A DNA stretch of 64,000 nucleotides from Embiotoca jacksoni (lineage: Eukaryota; Chordata; Actinopteri; Embiotocidae): contig JAKOON010000012.1 in the NCBI GenBank assembly GCA_022577435.1, positions 5,701,412 through 5,765,411 on the forward strand, written 5' to 3'. The position numbers were made by a program, and so were the translations under genes. Position 1 is the stretch's first letter. The number at the start of each line of letters is the position of its first letter. Positions 25,935-39,130 of this stretch are shown here, one piece after another. Below the pieces are notes generated by a model. The model saw only the letters and a program-made list of their open reading frames with translations. It was not told the origin of the DNA and did not search any database.

Positions 25935-26235
25935 AAGGCATAGTTTGACATTCTGGGGTAAACGCTTCTTTGCTTTCTGGGTAGAGTTAGAGGAGATAAC
26001 TCATGTCTATGTTAAATATAAGGCTACAATTAGCAGCTGGTTTGGCTTAAAGACTGGAAACAGAAGGGAATAGATCCTGGCTCTGTCCAGTGGCAGCAAA
26101 ATCCACCAAGAAATTAACACATTTTATCTTGTTTCTTCAAACTGCAAAGAAACTGAAGTGTAAAAACAAATATATGCCATTTCAGAAGGGGATTGTGTGG
26201 TGACTACTCTTTGGCTGGAACCAGTCACTTTTAGA
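25935..26235 (+). repeat. Interspersed teleost repeat in the pitpnc1 3' UTR
   Basis: Contains 'catagtttgacattctgggg', 'cttaaagactggaaacag', 'ctggctctgtccagtggcag' and 'tttggctggaaccagtcact'. I recognise this order from a high-copy teleost repeat. Related sequence occurs at 21940-22370 and 36905-37150. Confidence 0.6.
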
Positions 26236-27077
26236 AGTGTTTGGAAAGAAGTTTTTTTTTTTTTTTTACCTTTGTACAGAGTCAGGGTAGCTGTTTAATA
26301 GCTATTATTTAATGTATAGATACAAGAGTGGTACTAAACCTTTAATCTGCCTCTCAGTCCAAATGTTGAACTACTCCTTTAACACCACCGCAGAAATATC
26401 TAGTTGTTCTTATTCAAATGTAGATGTTCTCCTAACTACATCATTCGTGTTCTTAAATGCCACACAAGAAACTGAAAGACCACTGTCTTCAACAGCCTCT
26501 AAACACGGTGCATTTCAACACTTTCTCACAGCTCCACAGCCATAGTGGAGCAAACCGACCTCCAGCAGGGCTTTCCGATTGTTTCCAAGCCCCCAACCAG
26601 CAGTCTACAGACAGATGCATAAGGAGTTTAATAGACTGGATCTAATGAGAGAGAGGGGAGGGGAGGAGGAGAGGGGAGTGGGGGAGGTGGAGAGGGGGCA
26701 TCAATGCAATGGATCAGCTCTTCTCGCCACCTCAGTCGATGGGTCAGACCAGGTGTATTGACAGAGGGCAGTGAGGCGTTGTATTGGTTCTTTGATTGCT
26801 TAGCTAAGAACTGCAAATGGGTCAAGCCAGGGTTGAACTTCAATTATGTGTCATTGATGTGACCATTTATAACACTAGCTTAATTTGTTATGTACATTTA
26901 AAGGTGCGTGGGTTCTCATCAGGATGGCAACAATGAAAACTGAATTCCTGTATGTAATGTAAAAATCTTACAGCTTGCTTGTATTTGTAATAATTCTCAG
27001 CTTGTATTACAAAATGAACAAAGTGGAAAAAGTATGTGGAAATCACACTGTATAATCTTTTATAATGGATTTGTATC

Positions 27078-27083
27078 AATAAA
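27078..27083 (+). terminator. Candidate polyadenylation signal of pitpnc1
   Basis: AATAAA in an AT-rich setting 1.35 kb after the stop codon, followed by 'tactatttctgttc'. It is the clearest such signal after the gene, but I cannot exclude earlier or later sites. Confidence 0.45.
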
Positions 27084-28399
27084 TACTATTTCTGTTCAAT
27101 GAGAAGATTCACTCTTGTCATGACATCTACCCATGATAAATGAAAAATTGACTCACTGTACACATTATCAGCCATGTTTGATCAGTACTGACCTGTAAAG
27201 AAGGACCAGCTGCTGGCACATCACAGAAGTCGCATGTCATCTACTCACCAATTTCACACTTGTGTGCCATGTGGAACCAGTCACAGCAGCAGTGGACGTG
27301 AAAAGGAGGCACCCACTCAGTACAGCGTGGTTTGTCGCAGTTTTCTCTCTCTGCAACACAATAGAGAATTATGAATTTTAAACAGATGTGGGGTTGAGAG
27401 AGAGGCGTGTTGCATGTCTGTCATCGCTGTGTCACTTTATTGTTTGAGACTTCAGGACAAAAGCACAAGCTTGTCATGGAGAGATTTGAAAGTTCCTCTG
27501 ATTGACAGACATGGCAGCTTTCTTTGAATGGCATGCTAAATTGCTCACATTATGGGGCTCATTATGGTTTCTTTTATCCATACAAATCAAGAGCCAGCAT
27601 GACAATTTGTTATTAGCTTCCCAACAAAGGGCGGCAGACGTGCATTCACATACATACACAAACATGAAAACATTCAAGCAAAAATCTTCCCCTCTCTTTT
27701 TGCAGTGGCAGCAGGAGGCTGATATGAAAGAGCTCGCCACAGCCAGGAGTGTTCACAAGTGCTGCAGAGGGAGCACGCTGCACTGCATTAACATTACCTC
27801 CTTCTCTTTTACTTTGTCTCTCCTATTAAATTTTCTCTCTCATTATTGCCATCTCCACTATTCTCCTCCACTCCCTCTCCTTTCTTTACATCCTCCTCCT
27901 TTATTCTCACTCTCTCATTCTTGAAATCTCCCTTGATCTCCCTTTCTTTCCTTCCTCTTTATCTGTGTCCTCATCTTCGTTCCTCAAGAGGGCCTCTAAA
28001 GAAAATGTACTGTGTTCATTATATGGAAATGTTCCCCATGGTACATTATCATAGAGCCTGACCCTGTAGCGCTGAATCATCCCGTTATTCCCAGTTGGCC
28101 CGTCAGACCCCACAAATAGCATTGTAGAGGAAAGACGGGACGTTCTCCAGAGCCACAAGCTACCAGCTGCCCCGCCGTCACCTGCACTTAACTGTGCAGT
28201 CACTTTCATGTGGAACGTTGGGATGGACAGCTAGGAGAAGATACGAGAAGGAGAGAGGACAGTGGCGGGATGAAGGGAAAAGAAAAATCAAGAAAAAAAA
28301 AGCCAAACAAGCAAAAAAAGATTTACATAGCAAAACTGTTTTAACAAGCATAAAGTTTGGCCACAGTCGGTTTACTCTGGCAGAGAAAAGATAAGAAGC

Positions 28400-28425
28400 G
28401 TGTGTGTGTGTGTGTGTGTGTGTGT
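28400..28425. repeat. (GT)n microsatellite
   Basis: Short pure GT run. Confidence 0.9.
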
Positions 28426-28555
28426 ACATAATTTCTCTTCTACCTTAATGGTATTTTGCTTAACCACACTGATGAACGAGCTTCTGCTCCAGATCAATAC
28501 GTTCCCCATTCACTGGACAGACAGTAATGCAACTGCCTCATTTGTTTGACGATGT

Positions 28556-28616
28556 GGTGTGCACACACACATGCACGTGCGCACGTGCTTGTGTGCGCGC
28601 GCGCGTGTGTGTATAA
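28556..28616. repeat. Alternating purine-pyrimidine (CA/CG/TG) tract
   Basis: Almost uninterrupted alternation including GCACGTGCGCACGTGC and GCGCGCGCG, ending in GTGTGTGTATA. Such sequence favours Z-DNA. Confidence 0.8.
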
Positions 28617-31600
28617 GAATGTGTGTGTTTCTGTTACCTCTTTGTGAACTTTCCCAGTATAAACAGCGACCTTTGCGAGACCAATGGTTCTCATGGGATC
28701 CAAAGCCGATCCTAATGAGACAAAACATAATTTCTGAGGTCCTGGCGAAGGTTTGGGGTAAGGTGTGAATTGGCTGAGGTTCATGTTGAGGTTAGGGTTT
28801 GATTAAGGCTGTCTACAATGAATGAAAGTCACTGTCATATCCTAACAAGGATAGCTCATTGCGTGTTTGTGCGTGTCTTTCAAACTGGTCTCCACTGTTA
28901 AAGTAGAGTGACCATTAAGCCACATACCATGACACTAACTTAATCGCTCAGTCCGCAATGCCAACATTGATTTAATGAAGGTTCAATTGTGTGTGAGAGG
29001 GAGGTTGAACAGACACAAAGGTTTTAAGCGAATTAAAGAACAACTCAGTCTTTATTAATGTGATAATATTCTGAGAATATTTACCTCCCATTGTATAGTT
29101 ATCTGTGTCTGATATGGCATATGTGTGAATTTTTGTGGGTGAATACCCAAGAGAACAAGTCTTGTGTAAGACTAAGCGGTGAGGCCAAGATGCTTGTGTT
29201 CCCTCATTACAGTGTCAGCAATACAGTTTTTAGCCCACTCAACCACATAAATGACTCTAAATCCTCTGTGTATTAAGCCTCACCACTGGGAACCCAATTT
29301 GTAACCTCTGCCCAGTAATACGTTAACTGGACTTTATCTGGGGACAAGCAGAGTGTAAAATTCATACAGTATCTGAGAGAACTAATTGAACCAATTAAGA
29401 AAGTGAATATGGATTACTGTGGGACTGTGAACACACATTCCCTCTGGAATAGAGTTGGAGACCACTGCTCTCACACGATAATGATTGTCAATGCAAATGG
29501 ATGGTGGTGCAGGGTCTCAGTGTATTGCACAACAACACTTGCAGATTCGGCTGGCTTTGCATTTACACTGATGTGTTTTCATTTCTGTAGCAGCTGATCC
29601 CAGGCCTGCTATTCTGGGCAGTAATTAATTGCACGCGGGTAAAGGAAAAGTCAAGGATAAGTGTTAAAACTGTTCCTTGCCTTGTACGTACTCTCTCACA
29701 TCACACACAAACACAAAGGCAGCACTAATTTTTCACACAAATACACATTTGCTTGAGGAAACAAAAGGCGAATGAGTATAAACAAGAAGATACGCGGAAA
29801 CTTGCACAAAAATAAGAGCCTTGGGTACTTCATGCTTTAAATATCTTAATCAGCAAGCCCATAAAGCCTCCCAATTTTAATTGCACCACCATGACTATTA
29901 ATTACATAACAGCCATTGCAGTCAGCATCCCCATATGCTTGCTAATGGGAGAGGATGGATTAGAGTAGTGAGTGGAATACATTAGAATACAATGTTTTTT
30001 TTATTGATCTACAAAGGTAGAATTACATTTCCCCTTCAGGATGTACATACAAACAGCATTTTTTTTTTCTTTTGAGCTCCAAAGAATGACATAAAACAAA
30101 TGGCAGGAGACACTTCATGTGCTGAAAGAACAATGTACCACATTATTGTAAAGAAGCTTCATGAGATAAGATTACTGAAAAACAAGAGATACTTCAGAGA
30201 CTGCAAGGACAAAGTACTATATTACTGTGAAACAAAAGATGCTTTATAGGCTGTTAGAACAACACATTGTGCATCACAGAGACTCCATTTCAGTTTTAGA
30301 ACAATACACATTGAGGGAAATACAGGGTTAAGAATCATCTGATGAGCAGCAAGCTACATTGTTGAGCACATATATTGGAGGGGCCACACTTCTCCGTTTT
30401 CGGACCCCTTCAACAGAATATGTTTAATACTTTAATACTCTACTTTGTTTAACAATGAACAATGTTTTTTTCCTGTTTCCACCCGACACTCAACAGTTAG
30501 TTATTTTTGTTTTAAACCGTGATCGCAGTTGTTCCCTGACCGTTGTTTATTATTCAAACCACGATGATGAAGTCTCTAACTTTAACAAAGTCATTTGAAT
30601 CAAATTTACAGATTTTTACCTGAACAAGCTTTTTTATGTCTAAACCTAACAAAACCTTAAATGTGACATTAGGAGATCAGAAAGTGTTGCTATGACTCGT
30701 TGTGAAGTGCAGTTAAAACACATGTTGGTGTTCAGGGGGAATATGTTGTATCACAAGACGCAATAAGATAATTGATTAAGTTGTTTGATCCTGAAGGTGG
30801 AGCTCAGGCGAGCGCAGCATCTAAGAGGCAGACAAGCACAACAAAGGCCCTAATGTGCTCTGGCATGTGTCTTACCATCAATAGTTGTATTAATGGTTTT
30901 AGTCATACATTGTGTAGACGGAAGCCTACAGAACAATAAATAACCCAAAAGTAATAGCAGACTACATCATCACATCCGTTGCATGCTTGAGAGGATGTCC
31001 AGAGCGACTGCACGCTGACTGAGGCACGCAAAGAAGGCACAACATACCCTCTCCGCATTGCGTGCAGGTGTAATCTGTCTATTTCAGTTTGCAAGAGTGC
31101 GGCTATTTCTTCCAAGTTTCAGCTAAATCTCTTTAAATTCCAAATGGTTATTACCAGACTGTGTTTACGAACTAAAGGGAAAACATCCTAGTCACTAAAA
31201 CTGATTCTGATTTCAACATTATTCTCAAACTTTTTACCTTATTTCCGAAATGCGAAATTAAAATTTAAAAAAAAACTCCTCTGGTTTCTTTTTACTTAAT
31301 GTGTTCCTGATACTCTGTTGTACTTTTATGCTACATCACAGCATACGTTTTTTGTTTTTTCCTGAGAGTCAGAGGAAAATTTCTGTGCAAAGAATATGAA
31401 CCTTCTGTAATCAGCCGCTTGGCCTTGCACAAACTGGAAACAGGAAGAAACTATTTATCTGGCTCAAGGGAATGCCTGACTTACTGGACATGCTGACAAG
31501 TTGCTCCTGACTGGCAGTACAGTAGGACACAAGCAGATAAATGGCAGCAGATGGTTGGCTTTCCAGTGACAATTCAGGATGGCAGTGAGATGACAGTCGA

Positions 31601-32997
31601 CCTGCAGGCTGCAGCAGAAAACCACTCTATTACTACTGGGATGAACATACTGTAATTGCACTTTTGAAGGGTCAACATCTGTTTTTGCTGCTCCTTAAAC
31701 ACTCTGGTTGGCAAACAGAGACTATATTCGTGTGTTAAGAGCCTGCAGGGCAAAGATTTTTCTTTTTGGCTCAGGGCTTAAGGGTTGTTTCCCTTCAAAA
31801 GACTCAAACTGTATTTGAGCCACTCTGTTTTTTTAATGTTTATTTACAACATATTTTTAAGATTACTCCCCCTTGTAGTTTGGTTTTAAATGTGTCTAAC
31901 TGTGTATCTACTGTATGTCTGTGTATTTTTGGGGATGTAATTTGAGAAAAACCAATACAATCCTCTAAAAAAGTCTTAGACAATATGGTAATGTCTTAAT
32001 TCCATATAAACGCCCACATGCTTTTTATTCTCCTGCTGCTCACATAACATCTATTACAACTTTCCATAGCTCCAGGCCAAGCTTTCCTCCTCATCTCTTT
32101 TTCTTCTCACCCTTTGTCTTTCTTTCCCTCTCGTCTGCGCTCATTTCCAACCTTAACACTGCACAGTTTTATTTCCAAATCAAAGTAATAAAATAAATGT
32201 TCACGGAGTTGATTTTGTTGCAAGTGAAAAGGGGTCTGTCATTACTGCATCACGCGGAGGGGATGATGAGCAAAACAGGAGGAGGAAATGAGCAGAGACA
32301 CAAATCAAAGAGACCCGGCCGCCTGGCTTACTTTTATTTTCAGTTTTAGTTCCAGATCTATAGCTACTGCCTTAAGGTAAAGTCTACCCTTGAATACTCA
32401 TACACTGCTATAAACCACAAATCTTTGGCGTTCAGTGGATTGCAGGAGTTTGTTTGTCACTCAGTGTTGACATTTTTACTGAATTTCTCTGTGATTGTTA
32501 ACCGGTAGTGCAAAATCTTACATCTAGAAAGAAGCACCTTTGATTCTGCAGTTGTCAAATGTAACACTGATGTTTCTGACAAAAAATATTTTCCCCTGCT
32601 ATTCAGATGTATTGTGACATGACGTCGTATCATCTGTGTTTGGACAGTCACTCATGGGAAAGAAGACTCAGCGCTTGCAAAATTAGTAGGTCCTCTGTGA
32701 GGCTGTCTCTAACTGTATTTACACTACTTATACTCACATGCCGATGTTTACCACATATAATCTGAAACTTTTGCCATGTTCCACATCTAAATTCAGCTTG
32801 CTACTTTTTCTGATCAGCACTAAAAATAAGTACAAGCTGAGGAGAGGGGAATGTCATTAGTTTGACAGATAGTTAGTCCTAAATCAACAGTATAAGACAT
32901 TTTCAGATTTTGATCTGAAGGAAAGTTATGGAATCACCACATATTACAATTCATCCTGAGGAGAACATGAATACCTGTACTAAATTATCTATTTAAT

Positions 32998-33590
32998 ACA
33001 GTGGTTCACAATTGGTGGGTCGTGGGGCCATTTTGAGTGGGTCACGGATGTAAATTTGAGGACATTTTTTTTTTTAGAGAAACAGAGTAATGTTTTTTTT
33101 CTTTTTTAATTTGCAAAATTTCTAATATTGAATTTTATTTTGAAAGCCAAAGTTTCCCATGACGTAGCTCGTGCAGTAACCGGTTACTGCCAGCATTGTC
33201 ACGACAACATCCCAAACTAACGTCCTCACATGAATAGTTACCTCTCATTCGTGCATTTGTAAAAAGGGATGAGTTTTAGTCTGCCTTTTTATTTAATTCA
33301 AAATAAATCTGTCTTTTTTATTTCATATTTCACACAGTTTCACACAGGTTTTTGAAACTTGATGAGCATCACCAATTCCAACATGTTTGAAATGCATGTG
33401 TGCTTTTGGTTCAAGATATTTCTGCCTTTATTTTATTGCGCTTTTAGACCTTGTTTTACTTTTGTTTTACTTTTTTGTTTAGTTCATGTTTTTAAGAGTG
33501 TATGCCCTATTTTGCTGAGAAATAAATTGAATGGCTCAAAATTTGGGTTGCAACTTAATGACTATGGAAAAATGTGAGTCCTGAGGCTCA
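32998..33590 (+). mobile_element. Possible hAT-type MITE
   Basis: The left end 'cagtggttcacaattggtgg' and following 'gggtcgtgg' resemble the terminal repeat of fish hAT-derived non-autonomous elements (CAGTGGTTCTCAA type). The distal part ('caaaatttgggttgcaac' then 'gtgagtcctgaggctc') resembles the other side, but the final inverted end is eroded. No transposase reading frame is present. Confidence 0.45.
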
Positions 33591-33599
33591 AAACAATAA

Positions 33600-33930
33600 A
33601 TGTCAACCTCATCATGGTGCCAGATAAAAAGTTAAAGTATTGCAGACAGTAGGATTCATTGTCGATGTCTACAAAATTTTGAGCTGATCAATCCAGTAGA
33701 TGTTGTCATAAAAATATTTCACAGGATAAGTAAAAACTCTGACCTGCTGACATACAAGAGGAAAATTCAGATTACCGAAATATTCCACTTCTCTGGTGAC
33801 CATGAATCTCATTTTAATCCAGCCAGTCTTTCCAATAGCTGTTGAGATATCTCAGTCTGAACCGAAATGATTGGCCAACCAACCAACTGACAAACTGACA
33901 TTACTATTCCTGGGGCGATTTACGAGAAAT
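33600..33930 (+). repeat. Interspersed teleost repeat
   Basis: Contains 'gtgaccatgaatctcatttt', 'aatagctgttgagatatctc' and 'agtctgaaccgaaatgattgg' followed by CCAACCAACCAACTGAC. I recognise this phrase order from a high-copy non-coding teleost repeat. Confidence 0.55.
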
Positions 33931-34512
33931 AATCTGAAATGCAGGTTGCAACAGTTGACGCAACCCTAAAAAGTTAGTTTTTTCCTGTGTATTGTTTTTC
34001 TTTCAGCCACACTTGTTAAAAAATAATTCATTGGAAATAATAAACGGTGCCTTTTAATTCATTAACTGAATTTTCTGTGAATTCCCCGAAGTTCCCGGGG
34101 TGGAATGAATCTTAAGTGCGCCTCTGTTACTATGGTCCGCTGTACTGTGTTGTCGTGTCTACCTGCTTCACAGGCCTATTATAGAGACATCAGGGGAGTA
34201 ACAGAGGCCGACAGAGACAAACAGGTCACCCTTACCTGGGCTTCAGGATAAACGATTTCCCCTCTGCCACTGCTCTACCTCGCTTATTTTCTCTTCTTTC
34301 TACCTCCATTCACTTCCCTATCAGCCCTCCTCTCCTCTTTTTTACTTGTCTGCCATCTGACTGCTTCTCTCCATCCTCCGTCCCCTTTCCTGCATACCCT
34401 CCACCACCCTTGTCCCAATCATCTCAACCCCATTGATGTAGCCCCCCCCCCTCTCCCTTTCCACCTTCCCGTCCCTCCACACAACAGAATTAAAAATAAA
34501 AAATGTGCCTGG

Positions 34513-34514
<2 letters not shown>

Positions 34515-34569
<55 letters not shown>
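34515..34569. repeat. (GT)n microsatellite
   Basis: About 27 GT units next to a T/C-rich flank. Confidence 0.95.
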
Positions 34570-34570
<1 letters not shown>

Positions 34571-36904
34571 TTGGAGGGAGGGGGTGATGAGAAGAGGACT
34601 GCGTGTACAATGACCTTACTCGCAAATCGTTGCCTCATGTACAGCAAGCATGTCCTTGTTGCAACACGGTAACAGCTCCGAGCCCCAGACCACAACACAG
34701 CATAAACAAACACACAAGCATCTTACCGCCTGTTTCCTCTCACTCCCTTTTTCTGCAGCAGTGTTACACGCTCATTATTCACCCTTAAAAATTCACTCCG
34801 TTTCCTTGCTTTGACATGAAACAGAAACTACAACCGATATTCCGAGTAAAACGTTGCTTTTTAAGGTGTGACACCTCAGTCAGGTGGAATAAGGAGGAAG
34901 AATGTGTTCCTCTTTAACTGTCATAGAAAGGGACAAATGATGTCAGACTCTGTTGCCACTGCTTCAAAGATGCACATGTCCTTTTAAAAAGCTCTCGAGC
35001 TTTGACATTTAACATTAACACAAGACAGGTGCCGCCATGTGTTCAGCTCTGTGTCACCAGCAAGTTCTTGCATATTTATGCACGCAATCTCATCTGCTGA
35101 TGTATGATCACATGCATACAGTATGCATGAATGCATAGGCGTGTGCGCGCGTATGTGTGGGTCTGTGCGACCGTGGCATAAATCACTGGAGCTGAGCAGG
35201 GGGCTGGTGCTGCTCTCTCCATCTGTCTCTGTCTGCAGGGGTGAGGTATTTTACACTGATGATAGGGCGAATGGAGGGAGGTGAGAAAAAGTGAGCCGTG
35301 CTCGAGTCGCGTGGGATGGACAGAAAAATAAATGTTGTGGTATTGAAGGGCAACGGGCAGTATGTGCATCATGTGAGTATGTGGAGAGACTCGGGGCAAA
35401 GCCCTCGGTTCAAATAATCAGTGTCTCTGCAGGGCCTGTTACTCACTACCAAAGATCTGCTTTTGGAAAACAGACTCTGTTATCCAGTACTGAGAAAAAA
35501 ATGCTTCCCCTATAATGTCTCTGCATGCAGTCCTCCTCCTCCTGCCGACTGAACACTGGATACATATGAATGAATGCAGCTGGAAGCTAAAAGCTCATGT
35601 GTCTTTGCTCTTGCATTTACTGTGCATCAGAAACATGGACACATCCGCCCCATTGTTGGACTGAATTTCTTGTTCCATCTACATGCAACATAATTCTCAA
35701 GCTCAGGAACTGGCTCCATCTGTGAGAGAGCAACTGTCTGTCCACTGGTTAGCTCCCCTCTATCAATCCTGCTCACCTCCTCATAACAGGATAAACTGAA
35801 GCAGAACAGCTCCTGAACAAATGTATCCAGCACTTCCTAATCAGGTTGTCACAGCGATGAGGGAAAACTCCCTCCATCTGTATAGCGCTGACATTCAAGC
35901 TACTACATCGTGCTTGTTCAGCTGAAGTGTCCTTGAGCAATGAAACAAATACCTAAAACGAAGATTGTTGCCGACCCGACCCCGCAGTCTATCCTACCTG
36001 TTGAAGGTGGGCAATCAAACAGAGTACAATGTTACAAACTCACTTGGAGCCGTTGTGCACATCACACAGCTTTGACAGCAGCACCACCGGAAACTTCACC
36101 TTGATGAGCAGCCAGCTGTACCCGCAAGAAACCAAGAGAGTTTAGTGGGAAAACAATTCAAAAGCTGGAATAGGTTTTGAAACCCTACTTATGACTCGTG
36201 TTGCATCCCTCATCCCTCCTATCAATTTGGATTACAGAGACTCAAAGAGACTGAATGACAAAGACAGGAGAGACTGTTGGCTTATATTGGTCTTCCCTTG
36301 AAGGAGAGGGGGGGTCATGCTTGGTTGGGTTGGTTGTTAAGGTAGAAGGAGCAGAATCTCTCCTGACAGACAACCAGTGGCTCACCACAGTGCAAGATTT
36401 GGTTCTGGGTTCTGAGATTAGCTCAAGCATGGCAATCTCTCCTTGGAAGCATTCTGGAGGGCTCAAAGAGGCAGCCACAGAGCAGCAACTGTGAAACGGA
36501 CAGACCAATGCCAGGATGTTTTCTTACACTAAGTCAGAGCTGGCAGCTGAACACCTCGTAGTAATACTGTCATATGATTGTATCCTAGCTCAACATTTAG
36601 GGAAATGTGCTTTGCTTAAAAGACCCCCTCCAGTGAAAATGTAGTTTACCTTGTTAACATGTCTATATAGTGTTTTTATACGCAACAAGACTCATCATTA
36701 ATGAAATAAGGAGGATTTCTGTTGTTTTGGAACTGCAGTGTATCAATATCAGACTAGTTTCATATTTATAGATCTGAAGAAACTGAAAAAAGGTAAAGGT
36801 ATACAGTTAGACCTAATTTCTTTGAAAAAACTTGTAAATGTGAAATTTTGATAACAGGGAAGGAGTTTAAAGGGGTTTAATCAATGCCACTATGATTTAG
36901 AGGA

Positions 36905-37150
36905 GATTATCAATATCGTTCTCATATCTCTACAGTTATGAAGCTACCACTTGAAGCTGTTAGCTTGATTTAACACAAACACTGTAAACAGGGGGAAAGC
37001 GCCGGTCTGACATATTCCACAGGTTAAAAACAAACTGTTTCCAATTTTGTTATGCTAAACTAAGCTAACCAGCTGCTGACTCATAGTTAACACAAAAATG
37101 TACAGCTGTTTTTCCCATTTAACTCTCGCAAGAAAGCAAAAAAGGGTAAT
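36905..37150 (+). repeat. Partial interspersed repeat related to 25935-26235
   Basis: Contains 'gaagctgttagcttgattta', 'ctgtaaacagggggaaagcg' and 'ctaaactaagctaaccagct', matching the gene-sized repeat family in fragments. Confidence 0.4.
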
Positions 37151-37838
37151 TTAACATTGTGATGCAAGCTCTTAACATATCTGAACTTTGTGATGTTCAG
37201 TGGTGTGAAATCAGATTTTTTTTTTTTCTTCTTCCATAAAATCTAAAAATGCACTGCTAATCATCGAATGGATGAGAAGGAAAGGTCCACCTTGAGCCCA
37301 CGTGTGGATTATAACATACATGAATATATGTTTGCACAGATAGAAACCTACATGTCTCGAGGTCAATCGAATCTTTGAGTATCCATGGTCGTATTCAGAG
37401 CATATGGAATAAAGATGCAGGGGGTGGCTAATCCCTACAGTGTATATGACCTTGAGGAATGGGAGCCCTTAGATCCTCATTAACATGGATGAGGCGTGGA
37501 ACAGGGTGTACACACCTACCAGCTCACCCTGATTCTCAGCAAACTAATAGAGGAGGTAACACTTTTAGACAAACACACATGCATACACGCTCCAACCAGC
37601 AGCCAGGCATGCACAAACCCCGAGCATCTATTTTTCATTATTACAATGCCATCAGCTGGAGGCAAGGTTGGGCTGTGTTACGCTGCAGCTGTGTGTGAGG
37701 CTGGCTGTCATTGACACTCGGCCTCAAACACGCGTCGTTACTAAAACGTACAGGAAAGACCCAGCGGGGAGCAGAAATAGAGCTGTGTAGTCTTGTACAC
37801 ATACTGCGCTGGAACTCAGCTGCGTCCTTTCGCAGGTA

Positions 37839-37839
<1 letters not shown>

Positions 37840-37895
<56 letters not shown>
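37840..37895. repeat. (CA)n microsatellite
   Basis: About 27 CA units. Confidence 0.95.
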
Positions 37896-37897
<2 letters not shown>

Positions 37898-38489
37898 AAT
37901 ACACACTCGCTCAAACACACAAGACTGCTTGTGGCTCAGGCTTTGTTTTATCTGATTTGGCTGCAATCTTGCTTCAACAAGACAATAATTCTCAAGAGGA
38001 TGAATCTACAGTTCAGGTGCAGGCAGTCGAACAAAGTGCAAAGAAAGGGTTGGATAATTTTTTTTGTCAGTCCTGCCCTTTGTAATTCCATGTCTTGTCC
38101 AGTGGAAAGAGGTTCATGTATTAGTAATTGACCGCTGTGACATTCAGTAATGTCTCCTTTATGTCCTGTTATGTAGATTAACTGTCAAATTCTATTTAAA
38201 CGTATTAAATTCACAGTTGTTTGCCAATACCAAGCAGTTGAACTGCCGTTTACATTCAGGTTAGTCCAGACTCATAATATATGGAGTGAAGACTGAAGGA
38301 ATTTAATAAAAGGCATTAAGAGTGTTTAGAGGATACAAATATTTGATTTGACTTGACTTGGTTAAGCTTTGTTGTTCTGTTGTATGTCTACTGTATTATT
38401 ATGTAAATTCATTGAGAGGACCAAAAAAACATTAAAATTCATTGTACGTGTTCAAATGTTTGGCCAAAAAAACAGATTCTGATAGAACA

Positions 38490-39130
38490 CATTGTTACCA
38501 TGACAGTTGACAACACTTTAAATATAGATGTTGCTGAAAAGGAGCTACAATTTCTAAAAAGTGGATGCTTCACACGAATCTTCAGCCGGACAGCAGAGAA
38601 GATCTAAACAATCACCACAGTTACGTGGTAGACAGTAGAGGTGTGCAATATCACAGTGATCAGTGATAATATCAGTAGAATATTAATATTTAAAAAAAAT
38701 TGATATCGTGATCATGGCAAATTTCCGACCTGTTGTAACCAAAGTAACAGTATGATGTGCACTAGGTGCGTAATTTATGCTCGGGAACAACAAGCGTGGC
38801 TGAAAGCTTCACGACGACATTGACATGACATAGAATAATGGACAGTACAGGCTTTTTTCATAATATTATGGCATCACATTGCAGTTGACCTTTCACCCGT
38901 GGGATCTAAAATAACATCATCTCATCTTATTAGACATTTCTGTGCGTTATGACCAAAAATGCAATTTGTGAGGTCACAAATGCCTTTTGACCAGAAAATC
39001 GAAATTAGTTTGTGCCAGATTTAAAGAAATTCTCTCAAGGCATTCCTGAGATATCGCTTTCACAAGAATGGGATAAATTTACGTATGGACAGAAGAACAA
39101 TCCGAAACAATAATGGCTCCGGCCACAACT
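38490..39130. repeat. Composite interspersed repeat
   Basis: The left part (38500-38620) contains 'gacagcagagaagatcta' and 'aacaatcaccacag', shared with 48466-48520 and 48840-48868. The right part (38995-39125) contains 'tttaaagaaattctctcaag', 'gcattcctgagatatcgctt' and 'aatggctccggccacaactg', which I recognise as a high-copy teleost repeat. Confidence 0.55.

Noticed and set aside
37514..37557. Short plus-strand segment reading TYQLTLILSKLIEE with a possible donor
   Set aside because: No pyrimidine tract before it, no homolog recognised, and no neighbouring exon in phase.
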